From Pholiota molesta (lineage: Eukaryota > Basidiomycota > Agaricomycetes > Agaricales > Strophariaceae): a stretch of DNA of 64,000 nt. Below, piece after piece: positions 11,629 to 24,189 of the stretch. The stretch's first letter is position 1. Every line of letters starts with the position of its first letter. Made by a program: the position numbers and the translations under genes. The DNA lies in assembly GCA_014925825.1 (NCBI GenBank), contig JACGCK010000145.1, positions 1 through 64,000 on the forward strand, in the 5' to 3' direction. The notes under the pieces are model-generated. The model was not told the DNA's origin, made no database searches, and saw nothing but the letters and a program-made list of their open reading frames with translations.

Positions 11629-14600
11629 GTTTTTCAAATCAAATCATCTCGACGTCGCTGATATGGATATTCACTTGTAAGAGGTGGTCATCGTTAGCGA
11701 TCTTATTCTCGTCGAGTATGTAGAGGAACTACTGTGGGTGGTAAATCCATTAACATAGACGAGAACTCGAGAACCTGTTACCAGCCCCGCAAATCTGCGT
11801 AGACTCCGCTTCACGTGCACGCGAACAGTCTGATATGGTGAAATATTGTTGATTAACTTCTCAAGTAATGAAACACAAAGAAGAATGAACACGTACAACA
11901 TTCCTGGCCGAACTCCAATCCGCTGATATTAAAACCAGCCGAACCGTACAGTCTAAGATCTGCGCAGCTAAGAGCACTGACCCCGCCAGAAACGTCGAAG
12001 CGCTCAAGAAGAGCGCGCGGATTGCTCCAACCGCATCTCTGCGACTGAGAAAATAATCAGCATTTCAGAAACATCAAGTAGAAGCGCTCAAGGAGAGTGC
12101 GCGGATTGCTGCTGACTGTGACCGAGAAAATGATCAGCCTTTCGTTTCGCGGAAGACAAATGAAAAGACACTTACTCGAGCATCCTCCAATGCCCATTCA
12201 CCGAATTTGCTCTCGAAATTTGCGCCAACACCGTTGTGGAATACACTGAAAAAGTTGGGGCTACTGCAGTTGAGAGTGGCAGAGAATGCCGTCGCCTCCG
12301 CAAGGCATGCTACATAAGCTGTCGTCAACTCGTGTCGCGGTGCCTTGGATATTAAAGTCGCAGTCTAAGATTAGGAAAATAATTAGTTCATTATCTTTTC
12401 TGGCATAGGACGAATAACAAAAATCAGATCGCGTCTGAACAGAAAGAGGACGAAAACACAATTGCAAGAGGGAAACATATACAGCATTCGTCAGTGTACC
12501 AGGACGAGCGATCAGCTCAGGGAGATACCACCAGTCCCGCCGCTGCCGTGCGCGTCAACACCTCCACGACCATCCGCATCGCTTCTGTTCAAGCCGCATC
12601 CTTCGCCGACCGTCTTTTCATCACCACCCCATCAATCATCGGGCCCCTGCCGCACCGTATCGTCGCATCATCCAGCTCGCGCACTTCCCAACGCGCTGTA
12701 GTTACCGCGATGCTCGCCCGTACACACAAGCCATCCGCACTCTCCTTGGCCACGACACTGGGCATAAGATGACCAGATGGGCCGAGGGAGACAATCTTGA
12801 TTCTTGGATCGGGCGGACCAGGCGGCGCGGCTGCGTGAGATGGGTTGAAGACGTGCCAACGGAAATGCCTTCAGTAGGCATAGGCATCAGTCGAGCGGGC
12901 GATGTCGGAGCAGATGTCGTGCTGGAGAAGTTTGTCAGTCGCAGATGGTGGCATAGGGTTTGACGCGGACGGCTTACCTGGGAATACGCAATCTGGTTCT
13001 CCACTACATGGCGCTTGTAGCTTGAGGACTCCAGTGTTCGATATTCAGCTGTTGAATTCAGAGGTTCAGATCATCAGAATTGCTTGCGTTTTGGTGGGTA
13101 GGGAGATCGGTTTGCAGGCACATGGAGGTGTGATTCATGTACAGGCGTCCACGAGAGATGTGATTGCGTGGTATCATGGAGAGCGTGAAGGGCATAAGCA
13201 GAGCGACGGCTAGCGACGGAGGCTCGCAGTTCAAACGGACTCTGAATCCGGCCCGAGACCTCCGTTCAACTTCTTTGTCGTCTGATTCTTCGCTTCCACC
13301 AACTTCCACCATCCTAATTCTCGTCCGTCCACCGTACCCGCCTAGTCTACAGTACCACATGCGCTCCACCTCTACTCACGAGCTGCTGAGCTTTGGCTGA
13401 ACTGAACCAGAGCGACATCGACGGCTGCTCGCGCTGCGTAATCATTTCTTCCTCCATACGAACTTGATCACGCCACGGTCGAGACTTGGCATGCGGTTCC
13501 TCGTCTGCGCACGCCCCATACCGAAGTCCAAACTGAACAGCTCCGTCTCTGTTAGTGGGGGTCTAGATCTATCGCTCTGCTGCCAATCTCCAAGATAGCG
13601 ATATACTCATGGACTTTGTGCGCCTCTGTTTAATGGCAAGTCTGCACAGAAGCCCGATGTAAAGGACAGGGAGTGCATGTGAGTCACCTCGTTTCGTCTT
13701 TGACGGCGTTCCTCCCATTCTTCACTAGTCGGGGGGGCGTGCGTCTGAGGCTGGTATCAACCGTCAGATCGTTCTCGCAGTAGAAGGTCGACCACCGTCT
13801 CAGGACTTACATCTGACTGAGTGTCCGCTGCGGATATTCATTCTCGGTGACCTTGTCGGTGCTATGCACTTTGCTAGCTCCACTGGCAGATAAGTCTGCC
13901 AAAAGAAACATGATGTGTCGGCCCCCCTCTTGTCGAAGCGCGACGACTGTATCGATCCTGCTATGTCGTATTTGATACTTTACTATTCAGACATGGAATG
14001 TATATGCTTTATGCATCGTCCGAAGCACGCGTCCAGGACATACAGACAGTCTCATTCAGAATACTCAAAGGTATCTTACACTCCATCTAAGGGTAGCGTG
14101 CCGTATGGGCCCCAGTATCCCGTCTGTCAGCGCCCCACGCGCCCCACCTCCACGCGCGCGGCTGCTCGCGGTATTTAACGATTTCTTTGACGCAGTATTC
14201 TCGATGTGGAATACTATCGAGTATTTCATACGCGGTACATGGTCCGATCATGCCCATGTTCCAGAGTACAAACTCCCACAATCCACCCGGTTTATGACGA
14301 CGCAAGATCTTTTCTCTATCTTGAAGATTGGCAGCTAAGCATTGAGACGAACCTCCACTAATGAAGCTCAAATTTGTTCACCTCCGACCTTCCGAACAGT
14401 GCAAAGGATGCAAGACGCCCTACAGAAGAGAGAGTCGGTGGGTTCGCGATCGTATTGGTACATGAATCGACCGGTGCTCATTCTCAAAGAGCCCTATGCA
14501 GGAGCCCGACGTAAAGGACAGGCAGTGTATGTGAGCCACTCAATATTTTCTCTGTCGTCTTTTATGGCCTTCCTCCCATTCTTCGTTACTCGGGCCCATG

Positions 14601-14937
14601 CGCAAGGCGCGCTTCGGAGGCCGGTATCATGCAACCGTTAGATGATTCTCGTAATAGGAGGCCGACCACAATACCAAGACTTACAGCGTTTGGTCTACTG
14701 CGCACCGTTGTACGGTGGCGATTGGTTGAATACAGTGATACTCACGTAAGATAATATATTTCAAGTAGATTTCGACGAGAGAACCGGATATTTGGACGTG
14801 AAGGAGGATAGCTGAAACAGAATAGAAATAAATATGTATGCTCAAAAGAAACAAGTTTGGGGAAACCTCCGCGTTCTCAGGTCGCCGTCACAGACATAAA
14901 TAAATTGATAGTTGAATAACCAACAAATTGCTAGCCG
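11629..14937. other. Repeat-derived stretch with families B, C and D
   Basis: 11986-12130 is a diverged tandem pair of about 78 bp (AGCGCTCAAGAAGAGCGCGC and AGCGCTCAAGGAGAGTGCGC). 12134-12467 on the minus strand has a coding-like peptide (CLAEATAFSATLNCSS) that I cannot identify. 12480-13060 is family B. 13160-13480 is family C, with its core near 13240. 13640-13810 and 14490-14690 are a direct repeat pair (family D; GTAAAGGACAG..CTTCCTCCCATTCTTC). No supported gene is present. Confidence 0.5.
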
Positions 14938-16819
14938 CTAGATGGTGTACATATGTAAGAGAAACCCATGATCGATTTCATTTATCTACGAAGAGGAAAG
15001 TCAATGATTGAAGTACAAACAAATCGAGCGAGAACGTACATTCACACCGATAACACCGTCAGCATGAATCATGTAGGCGTCATACGGCTGCTTGAGATCC
15101 AGCGTCGTTATTACGCACGGAAGGTGCGTCTCCACATCAGCACGGAAGAATGGGACATCGTTCTCGCGAATGATACTTGACGGCACCAGCGTCCCAGGCT
15201 TTCCCTTTGGAGTCGGGAAAGGCATGGACAGCATGCCCTTAGCGGTCTGCACGGCTGCAAAGGAAAAATCAAGGATTTCCACGTAGCGGGACCCTGGAGC
15301 CCACATAGGACCTTCGTTGCCAATGATACCTCCCGGATAAACGCAACGTTGGCCATGAACATGTCTGCGAACGAAGGGATAAGATCTAAATAGAGTCGTT
15401 GCGCAAAGAAGCAAATACGAACCTTATGTAGTTTGGCTCGTAAGATTCCATACGGGGACGGGTAAACATCGTGTTCGGCGGGCCCCATTCACCCCATGGT
15501 ACATCCAGGGGCTTCTGGCGCTCGAGCGCGAGGCGCGCATACTTCACAAGTACGCGCTGGTGCAGGAACAGGTACAAAGGAAGGGAAAGAACGCGTGCAT
15601 CACGGTTCTCATATATCACTGTAAATTGATGTAAGCGGTCATCATCGTTATGTATCACAAACGGAGCGTGTGGGAGCGGACCCGCTTCGATGGGCCCGGC
15701 GTAGCTGGAGATTCTGTGGATCATAGTGCCACGGGTGGTGGGTGGAAGGTGCAGCGTAGCGAGGTGAGTTGCGGGGGAAGCGCCGGCTGCGTGGGATCGT
15801 CCAAACTTGTAGAGCCGAATCGATCCGAACTTGGATGGACAACTAGCAAAGCCGTATGTGGAATCGAGGAGACCGAAGTCATATCTCAAAAACTTTAGAT
15901 TGAAGGGATCGAAAGAAATGGCACTATCCTGCGTGATTTTAAATTTACGAAACAGATTAAAAGCAGCATAAAATCTGGCGTACCAATCTAAGTTCTGATG
16001 TAGTCCAGTTCCATATCAGTACTCGCCGCTCGTCCCGGACGCTGAGAGAATAAAGCCCCAGGGTATTGTGTACGATTTGTAAAGTGGTGGTGATGAGAGT
16101 GGCTCCCTCTGTATCATGTGGGAGGGCAGTAAATTCCAAGGGGCTTTGCTGCGCTAGCGGATGGATCGCGTTCGTAGATATGGTACGAATATGGATGAGA
16201 ATGATACGAGTGTTGGTCACCGGCGATACCCTACGAAGGCGTTGAAACTTGGGTTTGCACAACAGTGATACGCGGACACTCACATTCCATTGTCCTCCAG
16301 TAAAATCATCAAATCCTGCGTCGGGTCCATGGTCAAGTTCGAAACTGAAAACCCAACCGAGGGTCTTTGGAGCGTACGTCCTTGGTCACCATTGGAAGTT
16401 GGAGCCCATATAACTTTGAGGGACTCCGTGGTCGTGTCGCTGTTAGCGAATGCACCTCCTACAAGCTCGTATGCTCTACAAGAAGGTAGCGTATGGTGAA
16501 TAAGAGGCTTTGTCCTCTCTGGTGACAACCATGCCTGGCGTCGCTGTAGAAGTGACTCAATGAGATCTGGGTACATTGTTGACGTTCCACTGTCTTTGAG
16601 GCCATCCAAGTGCAACTGCATAGTATACACTAACAAGGAGGAGCTTTTGAAGGCGTCATAGACAGATTTCGACGTCTGTGGTGACAGATTTAGCCTCTAT
16701 CCGGTGACCACATGGATGGATCGCCTCACCATCGCACAGCGGATGAGCGAAACCGCGTCAAGGTTGGAGAGTATCTCAATGTACATCTCTTGTGGCAAAC
16801 CATCGAAATCGTGCGCCAT
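14938..16819 (-). CDS. F-box/propeller-like protein copy C (intact)
   Basis: Six minus-strand exons: 16819-16730, 16675-16284, 16230-15984, 15928-15423, 15364-15040 and 14985-14938. They sum to 1608 nt, or 535 residues, with no internal stop. The F-box is LPQEMYIEILSNLDAVSLIR. Family signatures follow in order: WNWTTSELRL, FGLLDSTYGFAS, FGSIRLYKFGRSH, THLATLHLPP, GEWGPPNT, FSFAAVQTAKG, FFRADVETHLPCV and HADGVIGVN. The last exon ends LLHMYTI, as in copy A. The gene and its 3' flank (to about 14830) are the closest relatives of copy A. A role as SCF substrate adaptor is inferred from the F-box only. Confidence 0.85.
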
Positions 16820-17166
16820 TGTGGAAGGAGAAGGTGCGTTGAAGCGATGGATGTTGCTCCAGGGAGGATCGAGATGTTTGCGTTGACAAACTCACACACG
16901 CTTTCAAACAATTTTCAAGTTTCGGGCTCGGTGGCCTGGCCTGAAAATTGGCTTGGCTTTCATATACACTTATGTCCCCATGTCGGTTCTCATGTGATTC
17001 TTTCAGAATGTGATCAATAGCAAACTGCGATTCAGCGAATATTCGTTTTCGGCTTAGCGACTTCATTGATGGTAACCACTATCTAGAACTATTTGACTGC
17101 GTAAATATAAAGTACGAACATAACTGGATGGATCCTGGGTGCCAGGCTCCAGCCTGTGCCAGCGAC

Positions 17167-17465
17167 CTAGATAGGATAAATGTTTCCGACAAAACTATCA
17201 TCTAGAGTCCAGAGCGAGGAAATAGATTCCCAGGGAGAAAGCTCAGGACGTACATTTACGCCGATGATTCCATCCGCATAGATCATGTAGCATGCGCATT
17301 GCGTAACTCTGCGCGAGGTGTAGCATCGATATCATGCATGGACGTTGCGTCTCGATATCGGCAAGAAAGAGGGGGACGTCCTCGGGGCGGATCGTAAGTA
17401 CTGGGCGGCAACAATTCGCCAAGGTGACCTCTTGGCGACGAGGATGGGGCACCCAGACTGCCTTG
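17167..17465 (-). pseudogene. F-box family 3' stub (copy E)
   Basis: Only the end of exon 5 (PEDVPLFLADIETQRPCMIS) and the last exon (ending GNIYPI) remain. The fragment stops abruptly near 17465, where it joins family-B sequence. It is most like copy D. Confidence 0.8.
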
Positions 17466-19209
17466 GCCCGCATGCGTCACCAGCCGGCGCTTCAGCGCCA
17501 CCGTCCCATCCCGTCCCCCGCCGCGCGCCGCATCGTCCCGCTCGCGAATCGCCAAACGTGCCTGGGTCGCTGCAATGGCCCAGACGCTGGACAAGAGATG
17601 GCCCCACGGGTCCGTGACGGCCTTGGCTCGGTTCAACCAGGCAGGGCTCAAGTGGATTCCGACGAGGTTGGGCGTCCGCGGCGAAGTTGGGTCCGTGTGA
17701 GCGGCTCAGCGCGCCCATTGGAACGAAGAGACCACGAGAGGTTAGTTCGTATATTCGGCGCGGAGAGGGCGTCGAGCTGGGGGTTGTGTTAGCTGTAGAT
17801 GGTGGGATATAATCCAATGGCTTACATGCGCCTACATAATCTGCTGCCTAGTATCGTACCTGGAGTACTTGAACAGGTCCGTACATATATCCATTGTGAA
17901 AGCGGAGAGCGAGTCCCTTGCTCTCGTCGTCGTGCAGAAGCGCGGGATGTCTGATTACACGACACGCATGTCAGACCAAAGAAACCGCGAACGGAAGATG
18001 ACATACAGATATGCAAGCTCAGATCTACAAATGACGGGAGACCTTGGAATCTGGACGAGTGCTCCGCGCTCAGATCAGGGCGCGTGTCGACGTGACAGCG
18101 CTCAGGAGTCAGATCTATGATCATGTTCAGTACGCCATCGTAGCAACAAGAGCACATACTCTATATGTACTCACATCCTGAGCCGTTCAACAACCCCAGG
18201 GGGACATAGCAGCGGTTCCGCCGCAGCCGTCTTCATAAACACCTCAATGCCCGGATCCTGTGTTTCAAGTGCATCCTTCGCCAACCGCCTCCTCTTAACC
18301 ACCACGTCAACGATCATCGCATCCCCAGCGGCGCCGCATCGTCATCTTCCAGGTCGCGCAACTTCCAACGCTCCCTGGGCACTGCGATGCTCGGCCGTAC
18401 GTCCAGGCCCTTTGCATCCTCGACGGCCAAGGCACTGAGCAGAGCGTGGCGATCGATTAGCTAGACGGACGCGCGGTTGAAGGAGATGTCGATGGGCAGT
18501 CGGGTGTTAGTGAAGCCGGTTTATGCGAGGGCGAGGAGCGGCGCCATTGTGACGAGCGCGATAGATAAATGGCACTGTGAGGCTTGATGCATTAAGGGAG
18601 CAGACAACAATCCATGCACGAAAGTGGGGGCTATTGACACGCAGCGAGTGCGATGCCAGAGAACGTGTTACGCTGCGGACTGAGTGAGCAGGAAACGTGG
18701 ACAGAAACATTATGGAAGAACGCACGCACTGCTTTGGTCAGCGGCAGAGGCGCATTGAAGTACATACTGAGGTGTAACGGCAGGCGATGCGCTGAACAGG
18801 GCTGGGTACACGCATTTGGTGGATAAGCGTAATGAAGTTGAAGACGTGGCAACGGCAATGGCCACAGTAGGTATGGGCCCACTCGAGTTGGGTGGCGATG
18901 GACTTGGAGAAGGCGTCGTGCTGGAGAATTGGATTAGCTGTAGACGGTGAGTTAGGTTTAGAGAGCTTACCTGCGCCTACGTGGTCTGGTTCCCCAATAC
19001 ATAGCGCTTGTAGCTTGATAACTTCAGGAATCGATACTTAACGTTGCGACTGTTGATCAAAGTTCAGATCGACTGCATCTTTGGTGGCATGGGAGATCGG
19101 CTTGTAGGCACATGAGGAAGAGTACGAGTCAATTACAAGCTCCCTTGAGAGATGCTATTCCGTAGTATTATGGATTGCAACCCCGAGGTGTGAAGACAAC
19201 AGCAGAGCG
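17465..19209. repeat. Family-B repeat (decayed, minus orientation)
   Basis: It contains the family hallmark on the minus strand near 17480-17520 (DGTVALKRRLVTHAG) and again near 18265-18310, each next to a RARLAIRE/RDDAARG-like stretch. Frames are broken. No function is known; the same motif recurs at many sites in the window. Confidence 0.5.
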
Positions 19210-21935
19210 ACAGCGAGGTTCGCAGTTCGAACATTGCGCACGGACTCCGAATCCGGCCCGGGACCTCCGTTTCGGCTTTGTCGTCCAATTCTTCGCTTCC
19301 ACCTTGCTTCCACCCAGCTTCCACCACAGCGACTTCCAACTTCCTGATTCTCATTCTTCCATCATGGGTCTCTATAACTCTACGTGCCTTACCCCTACTC
19401 GCGAGCTGCTGAACCTTGGCTGCACTAGATCACAGCGACATCGACGTCTGGTGGGGCGAGCTACAGGCGTAGCGACAGCGCACGGTGCGCAGGATAAGGC
19501 CGCGGAGGCGCAGAGGCATTTCGTGGGTGAGCGCTTGAGCACAGAGACGGTGAAGGCGCGCCAGCTGGTGCGCCGCCATTCTCGCCCACATCTCACTCGC
19601 AGCTGCGGTCCACCAGTGGAGGTTGGCGTCGACACAGCGCGCAGTCTTCAAGGACGCTGCTCCGCGCACGCCTCAAACCTGCCCGGGAGCGCTCGCGATT
19701 ATGGATCCCCAGGTGACGGGCGTGGAGGTCCGTGGATGGTACTCGGGCACCATTCGCCTCCGTGCCATACCTCTGTCTATACACACGCATGGACGGACAC
19801 TTGGCGTGAAGCGTACATCGTCAGGCCTACCGTGCACGTCTTGATCCTCTTCTGTCTCGGCGTTATGCGCCGCTTCTCTGCCTCGTTCCCCTTCCCCGAC
19901 CATTCTCTCACTGGCATGTTTGCCCTACCGCGCATAATGATTCTCGGACGCTGAAATTTGCAAAAGGAGACCAATTCTGCGACCTACCTCTGCCTTGGTG
20001 TTGGCTGGGGACAGTCGTCCTCAGCAACGTCGTCGGAGCTGTGCCCTGCGCTAGCTCTGGCCTCCAGGCGAAGGTATTATCAGTGTTGTATGCGAATTGG
20101 CCTTCTCTTGTCAGAACGCGTTCATTGTGTCGTTCGGTGTCCACATTCTGATCGTTGAGATGATATCACCCTACAATTGGCTCATCCGTTTTTTACCAGC
20201 TATCAAGTTGTGGATGCTTTCCAAATGGACATTCGCTGGTCCGGGGCTGCATTCATCTTTTTTTATGATTACACGACGTGGGGCTGCCGGTCCATAAATT
20301 TGCTCATGTGTGGATGGGTGGGCGCGTCGTAAAATACACAGATATGGCGGAACGCCCCCTTCGAGGTCTAAAGATACGCGTTCTGCACACACTGGATCGG
20401 CATTATGTCGCACACGCCTCTATCCTCTCTCACCCAGACGGTGAACGCGCACATGCAAACTTCCGATTCCGCCATAATCGTTGCTTCGCGAGCGCCGGGA
20501 GATCAACTTCGCGACATCGTCCCTTATCCACTGACTTATAGATAGGTGTTAGCGGACAAGATTGTTTTGGCATCGGGATCGAACAAAAGGTCATAAAGCG
20601 ATGGTCGCATACATATAGAGCTCCCCCTTGTTCTCCAACATCAGCATTCGAACCCAACCATGGCACCCACCGTACGCGTCCTAGAACACCCCACAGGTAC
20701 GACCATCCCAGTGCCGTTCCCGTACCAATAACCACAATGCCCCACATCACTAGAGCCCCAAATCGACGCCGCCGTCGGCGTCCTCCTCCGCGCCATGCAC
20801 GGCGGTAAGTACTCGTTCATCCAATACACGTGGATTCATGGACTGTCACTGATTATTAGAGTAGATTCGATGACGGGGGGCAACGACACCCTCAGAGCAC
20901 CCTTCTTCCGCGCCATGACGCGCGCAGCGGCAGTCGGGGGTGCGATCTACGTCGTGAGCGACGCGGATGGATCAGCCCCTGATATATTGTCTGTTGGGAT
21001 GTGGTTCGGACCCGGACAGAAAGCGCTTACGACGTGAGTAACTTGACGGGTGTGTCCCTCCTGCTTCAAGTTCCTGTGTCGATGTCGTACTCACTTGGGG
21101 GTGTAGTGAGTTCCAGATGAAGGAAGGCTGGATGGAGTTCTACGGTGCGCTGACCCCGCGGAATGGTGGGAAGTCGTGGTATGTCTCTCACTTGGAAAGT
21201 ACATCTACCGGTACATGAGCCCTCATATGTGGTCCATATCAGTACCAATCCAACCACGAGGATAAAGTCGACGCACTTCTAGGACCAAAGGTAAATTTCT
21301 CCGTCTACTATATACTACATACGTTACAACTGAAGACATCTCCAGTACGTCGACGGCTGGTTCGCGAACCTCATCGCAACAGAGCAAAGGCTACGGAACC
21401 GCCATGGTCACAGCCGTGTGCCACAGGGTCCGTCCGCCACCCTCTCATTGTTCCTTCAAGTTACCCATAGACTAACCCACCCAAAATGCAGGCTGGGAAG
21501 GAGGGCAAGATCGCAGCACTAGCGACGCAGAATGAGAAAAATGTGTGTGTGTTCTTCGTTATTGTGAATCGTGCGCGATGGGGAGCTCATGGATGGATTA
21601 TGTCGGAAGGCGAAATGGTACACGAGCCTCGGGTTTAAAGTGTTGGGTCAGGTTGAGATGCCCGCGCCGACGGGGGCATGGCCCGATTATTTCTTGGTCT
21701 GGGAAGGGCAAGATGCGGCTGCGGCATAACAAATTAATATGCACAAATCTTGTGGCAAATTTCATCTACTATTTTCCCCCAACATTATCGTTCTAACTCA
21801 TCTGAACGTTAAGGGAGATGGTTGATAATAAATTAGAAACACCAATGTACGCTCGAGAAACAAGTTTGCGGTTACCTCCGCATTCGCAGGTAGCGAGCCG
21901 CGACGAACATAAATAAATTGAAATTTCATACTATC
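19210..21935. repeat. Inverted segmental duplication, right arm
   Basis: It matches 3890-6400 in inverted orientation: family-C core at about 19240-19275, GNAT upstream flank 19650-20560, GNAT copy 20660-21729 and 3' flank to about 21935. The arm ends abruptly after AATTGAAATTTCATA. Confidence 0.75.
20660..21729 (+). pseudogene. GNAT acetyltransferase, broken inverted copy
   Basis: It starts MAPTVRVLEHPT, like the intact copy at 4122-5544. Exons 1-3 (20660-20696, 20754-20804, 20865-21033) are open, with a clean 12-bp loss in exon 3. Exon 4 (from 21107) has a 7-bp deletion before the EWWEVV codons, and exon 6 has a 14-bp deletion. The second loss removes part of the acetyl-CoA motif (HQRK). 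The sequence between the two lies in the wrong frame. The last exon is still open and ends with TAA at 21727-21729. Most likely non-functional. Confidence 0.8.
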
Positions 21936-22811
21936 ATCATGAATTACCTTTGACTGTGTGCTGGTTGAGAATATTCATTCTCGGCTAACCTGCCGGAGCT
22001 ATGCACTTTGCTAGCTCTGGTGGCAAACAAGGCCGTTTTGAAGTTGCATGTGTCGACCCCTCTTGTCAAATGGCGATGACTGGCTTCGCTTCAACTTCGC
22101 TTCCACCTCGCTTCCACCACGACGACTTCCAACTTCCTGATTCTTGTCCTCATGCCTGTCTGGCTTCATTCTCAGCGTCGTCGGAGCTGTGCCCTTCGCT
22201 GGCTCTGGTGGGCAGACAATGGTGCCCATCGGATATCTGAGTTGACTTTCTCTTGTCACACCTTGTCCGTTGCGTTGTTTGGGTTCAATATTCTGATCAT
22301 TCAGATGACGTTCAGGCATTTCATCTGTTATCTGCAGATTATGCGCCGGATATTGTACTGAAGGCGTTTGTGTACAGAATCATTCGGAATCATTCGACCA
22401 TATCCAGACGTTGTATAAATACAATATAAGTTACCCTACAATTGGCTAATTGATCCGCCCAAAGGGACTTTGCTGTTGCCAGACCAAATGTATAAGTATT
22501 TCATTTCATACAGCTTTGCCCGTGCTCGACTTCCAAATTTCCGATGTTCGTAAATAAAGTCGCTTGCGCCTCAAATAGAAATCCTGTAAGGTTGCAATTT
22601 TGATTAAAAAAATATGATTGGAGGATTATTTGATGTAAGATTCTACTGTTATATATGAAAGTACGAATATAACAGGGATCAAAGGTACCAACAAACTATT
22701 CGAGGCTCGATGGTATAAAGACACTACCTAGGCTATGCGGTTGTGCAAATATGAAAGTACGGGTATAACCTCACAGATCAGGAATCATTGATACCAACGA
22801 AGTATTCGAGG
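21936..22811. other. Family-D relics and a short duplicated 3' flank
   Basis: 21960-22040 and 22150-22310 match family-D words (GTCGGAGCTGTGCCCTTCGC). 22656-22715 and 22751-22818 are a diverged direct repeat (ATGAAAGTACG..TATAAC.. ..ATTCGAGGCT.GATGG). The second copy is the 3' end of F-box copy D. No gene is supported. Confidence 0.5.
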
Positions 22812-24189
22812 CTAGATGGGATAAATGTTGAAGGCAAAGCTACCAAATGTACCGGGCTACAAAAAAGAAAGTCAATGATGGATGTCCAGAAATCACGGAC
22901 GTAAGGTCGAGGAAACACGCCCAATTCCGGGTAAAGAAAGCGCGGGACGTACATTTACACCAATGATTCCATCCGCATAGATCATAGAGCTTGAGTAACT
23001 CTGCGTGAGGGGTATCGTTGACATCACACATGGAAGATGTGTCTCAACGTCGTCAAGAAAGAGCGGGACGTCCTCGGTGCGGATCGCACTGGACGACAAC
23101 AATTTTCCACATTGACCTCCTGGCGACGAGGACGGGGTATCCAGAATGCCTCGGGCAGCCAGCACCGCCGCCAGGGAGAAATCAAAGACTCTGACCATGC
23201 TGGATAACTCTGCGTTGCGGCGCGTGCCAATCTTGTGCTTGATGAAAACAGCACGCTGACCATACTTATATGTATCTGCGCACACATATGATTAATGTGA
23301 AATATATTGCAAAGTAGCGTAGAGTAGGGCGCACCAATATCAGATCCGATGTAGTCCAGTCCCATACCATTGCTCGCGTCTTTAAGGCCGCAACATTGCG
23401 GAAGTGAATGGCAACGACATCGTGTGCAATTTGTAGGACAGTGTGGTGGATAGTATTTGATTTGTGACGTGGCGGAACAACCGTCAACTGCAAGGGGCTT
23501 TGATGCGCCCGTGGATGGATGGTATTGGTAGATATAGTCCGAATTTGGATGCGGATGATAAGAGTGGCGGTCATTAATGGTGGGCTATGGATGGTTAAGC
23601 CCAAGGTTGTTAAACCATAAGATAATATACAGGCCCACAGGAAGTCAAGTACTCACGTTCCATCGTCCTCTAAGAAAATTATCAAATCCTGTCTCGGGTC
23701 CATCGTAAACTTCACAACTGAGATTCCGATCGAGGGTGTTCGAAGTGTGCGTCCAGTATCATTGCGGGCTGTCGGTAGCCATGAGATTTCGAAGTGGTCC
23801 CTGCTCATGTGAGCGAAAGCGCCTCCGGCGAGCTCGTATACACAAGCAGGTTGCGTCTGACGTGCAACAGGCCCTGTCACCTCGGGTGCCAGCCACGCCT
23901 GACGCCGCCTTCCGAGGGATTCGATGAGGACTGAGAGACTGAGCGATGTTCCGGCGTCTTTGAGGCCATTCAAGTACAGCTGAACTGTATACGCTAACAA
24001 CGAGGAACTCTTGAACGCCTCGTACATGGCTGTGCATGTTTGTGTGGAATTCCTGCAGGTTCAGTCTCTTCCCCAGATATCAAGGCGACGCGGGCTTACC
24101 ATCGCACAGCGGATGAGTGAAACGGCATCGAGGTTGGTAAGGATCTCAATTTGTAGCTCTTGCGGCAAAGCACAGACTTGGTTCGCCAT
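22812..24189 (-). pseudogene. F-box family copy D, exon 4 deleted
   Basis: Exon 1 24189-24100 (LPQELQIEILTNLDAVSLIR), exon 2 about 24038-23657, exon 3 23584-23334, exon 5 23275-22953, exon 6 22856-22812 (ends NIYPI). Exon 4 (about 510 bp) is missing. The start of intron 3 (as far as the CATAT of its end) runs directly into the last 10 bp of intron 4 (GTGTGCGCAG). This gives one normal-looking fused intron. Because exon 4 is not a multiple of three, the join shifts the frame. The exon 2 acceptor is also altered (CAA where others have CAG or TAG). Confidence 0.8.

Noticed and set aside
19175..19954. 259-codon plus-strand frame
   Set aside because: It runs through the family-C core and the duplicated flank shared in inverted form with 5.9-6.4 kb, where the frame is not kept.
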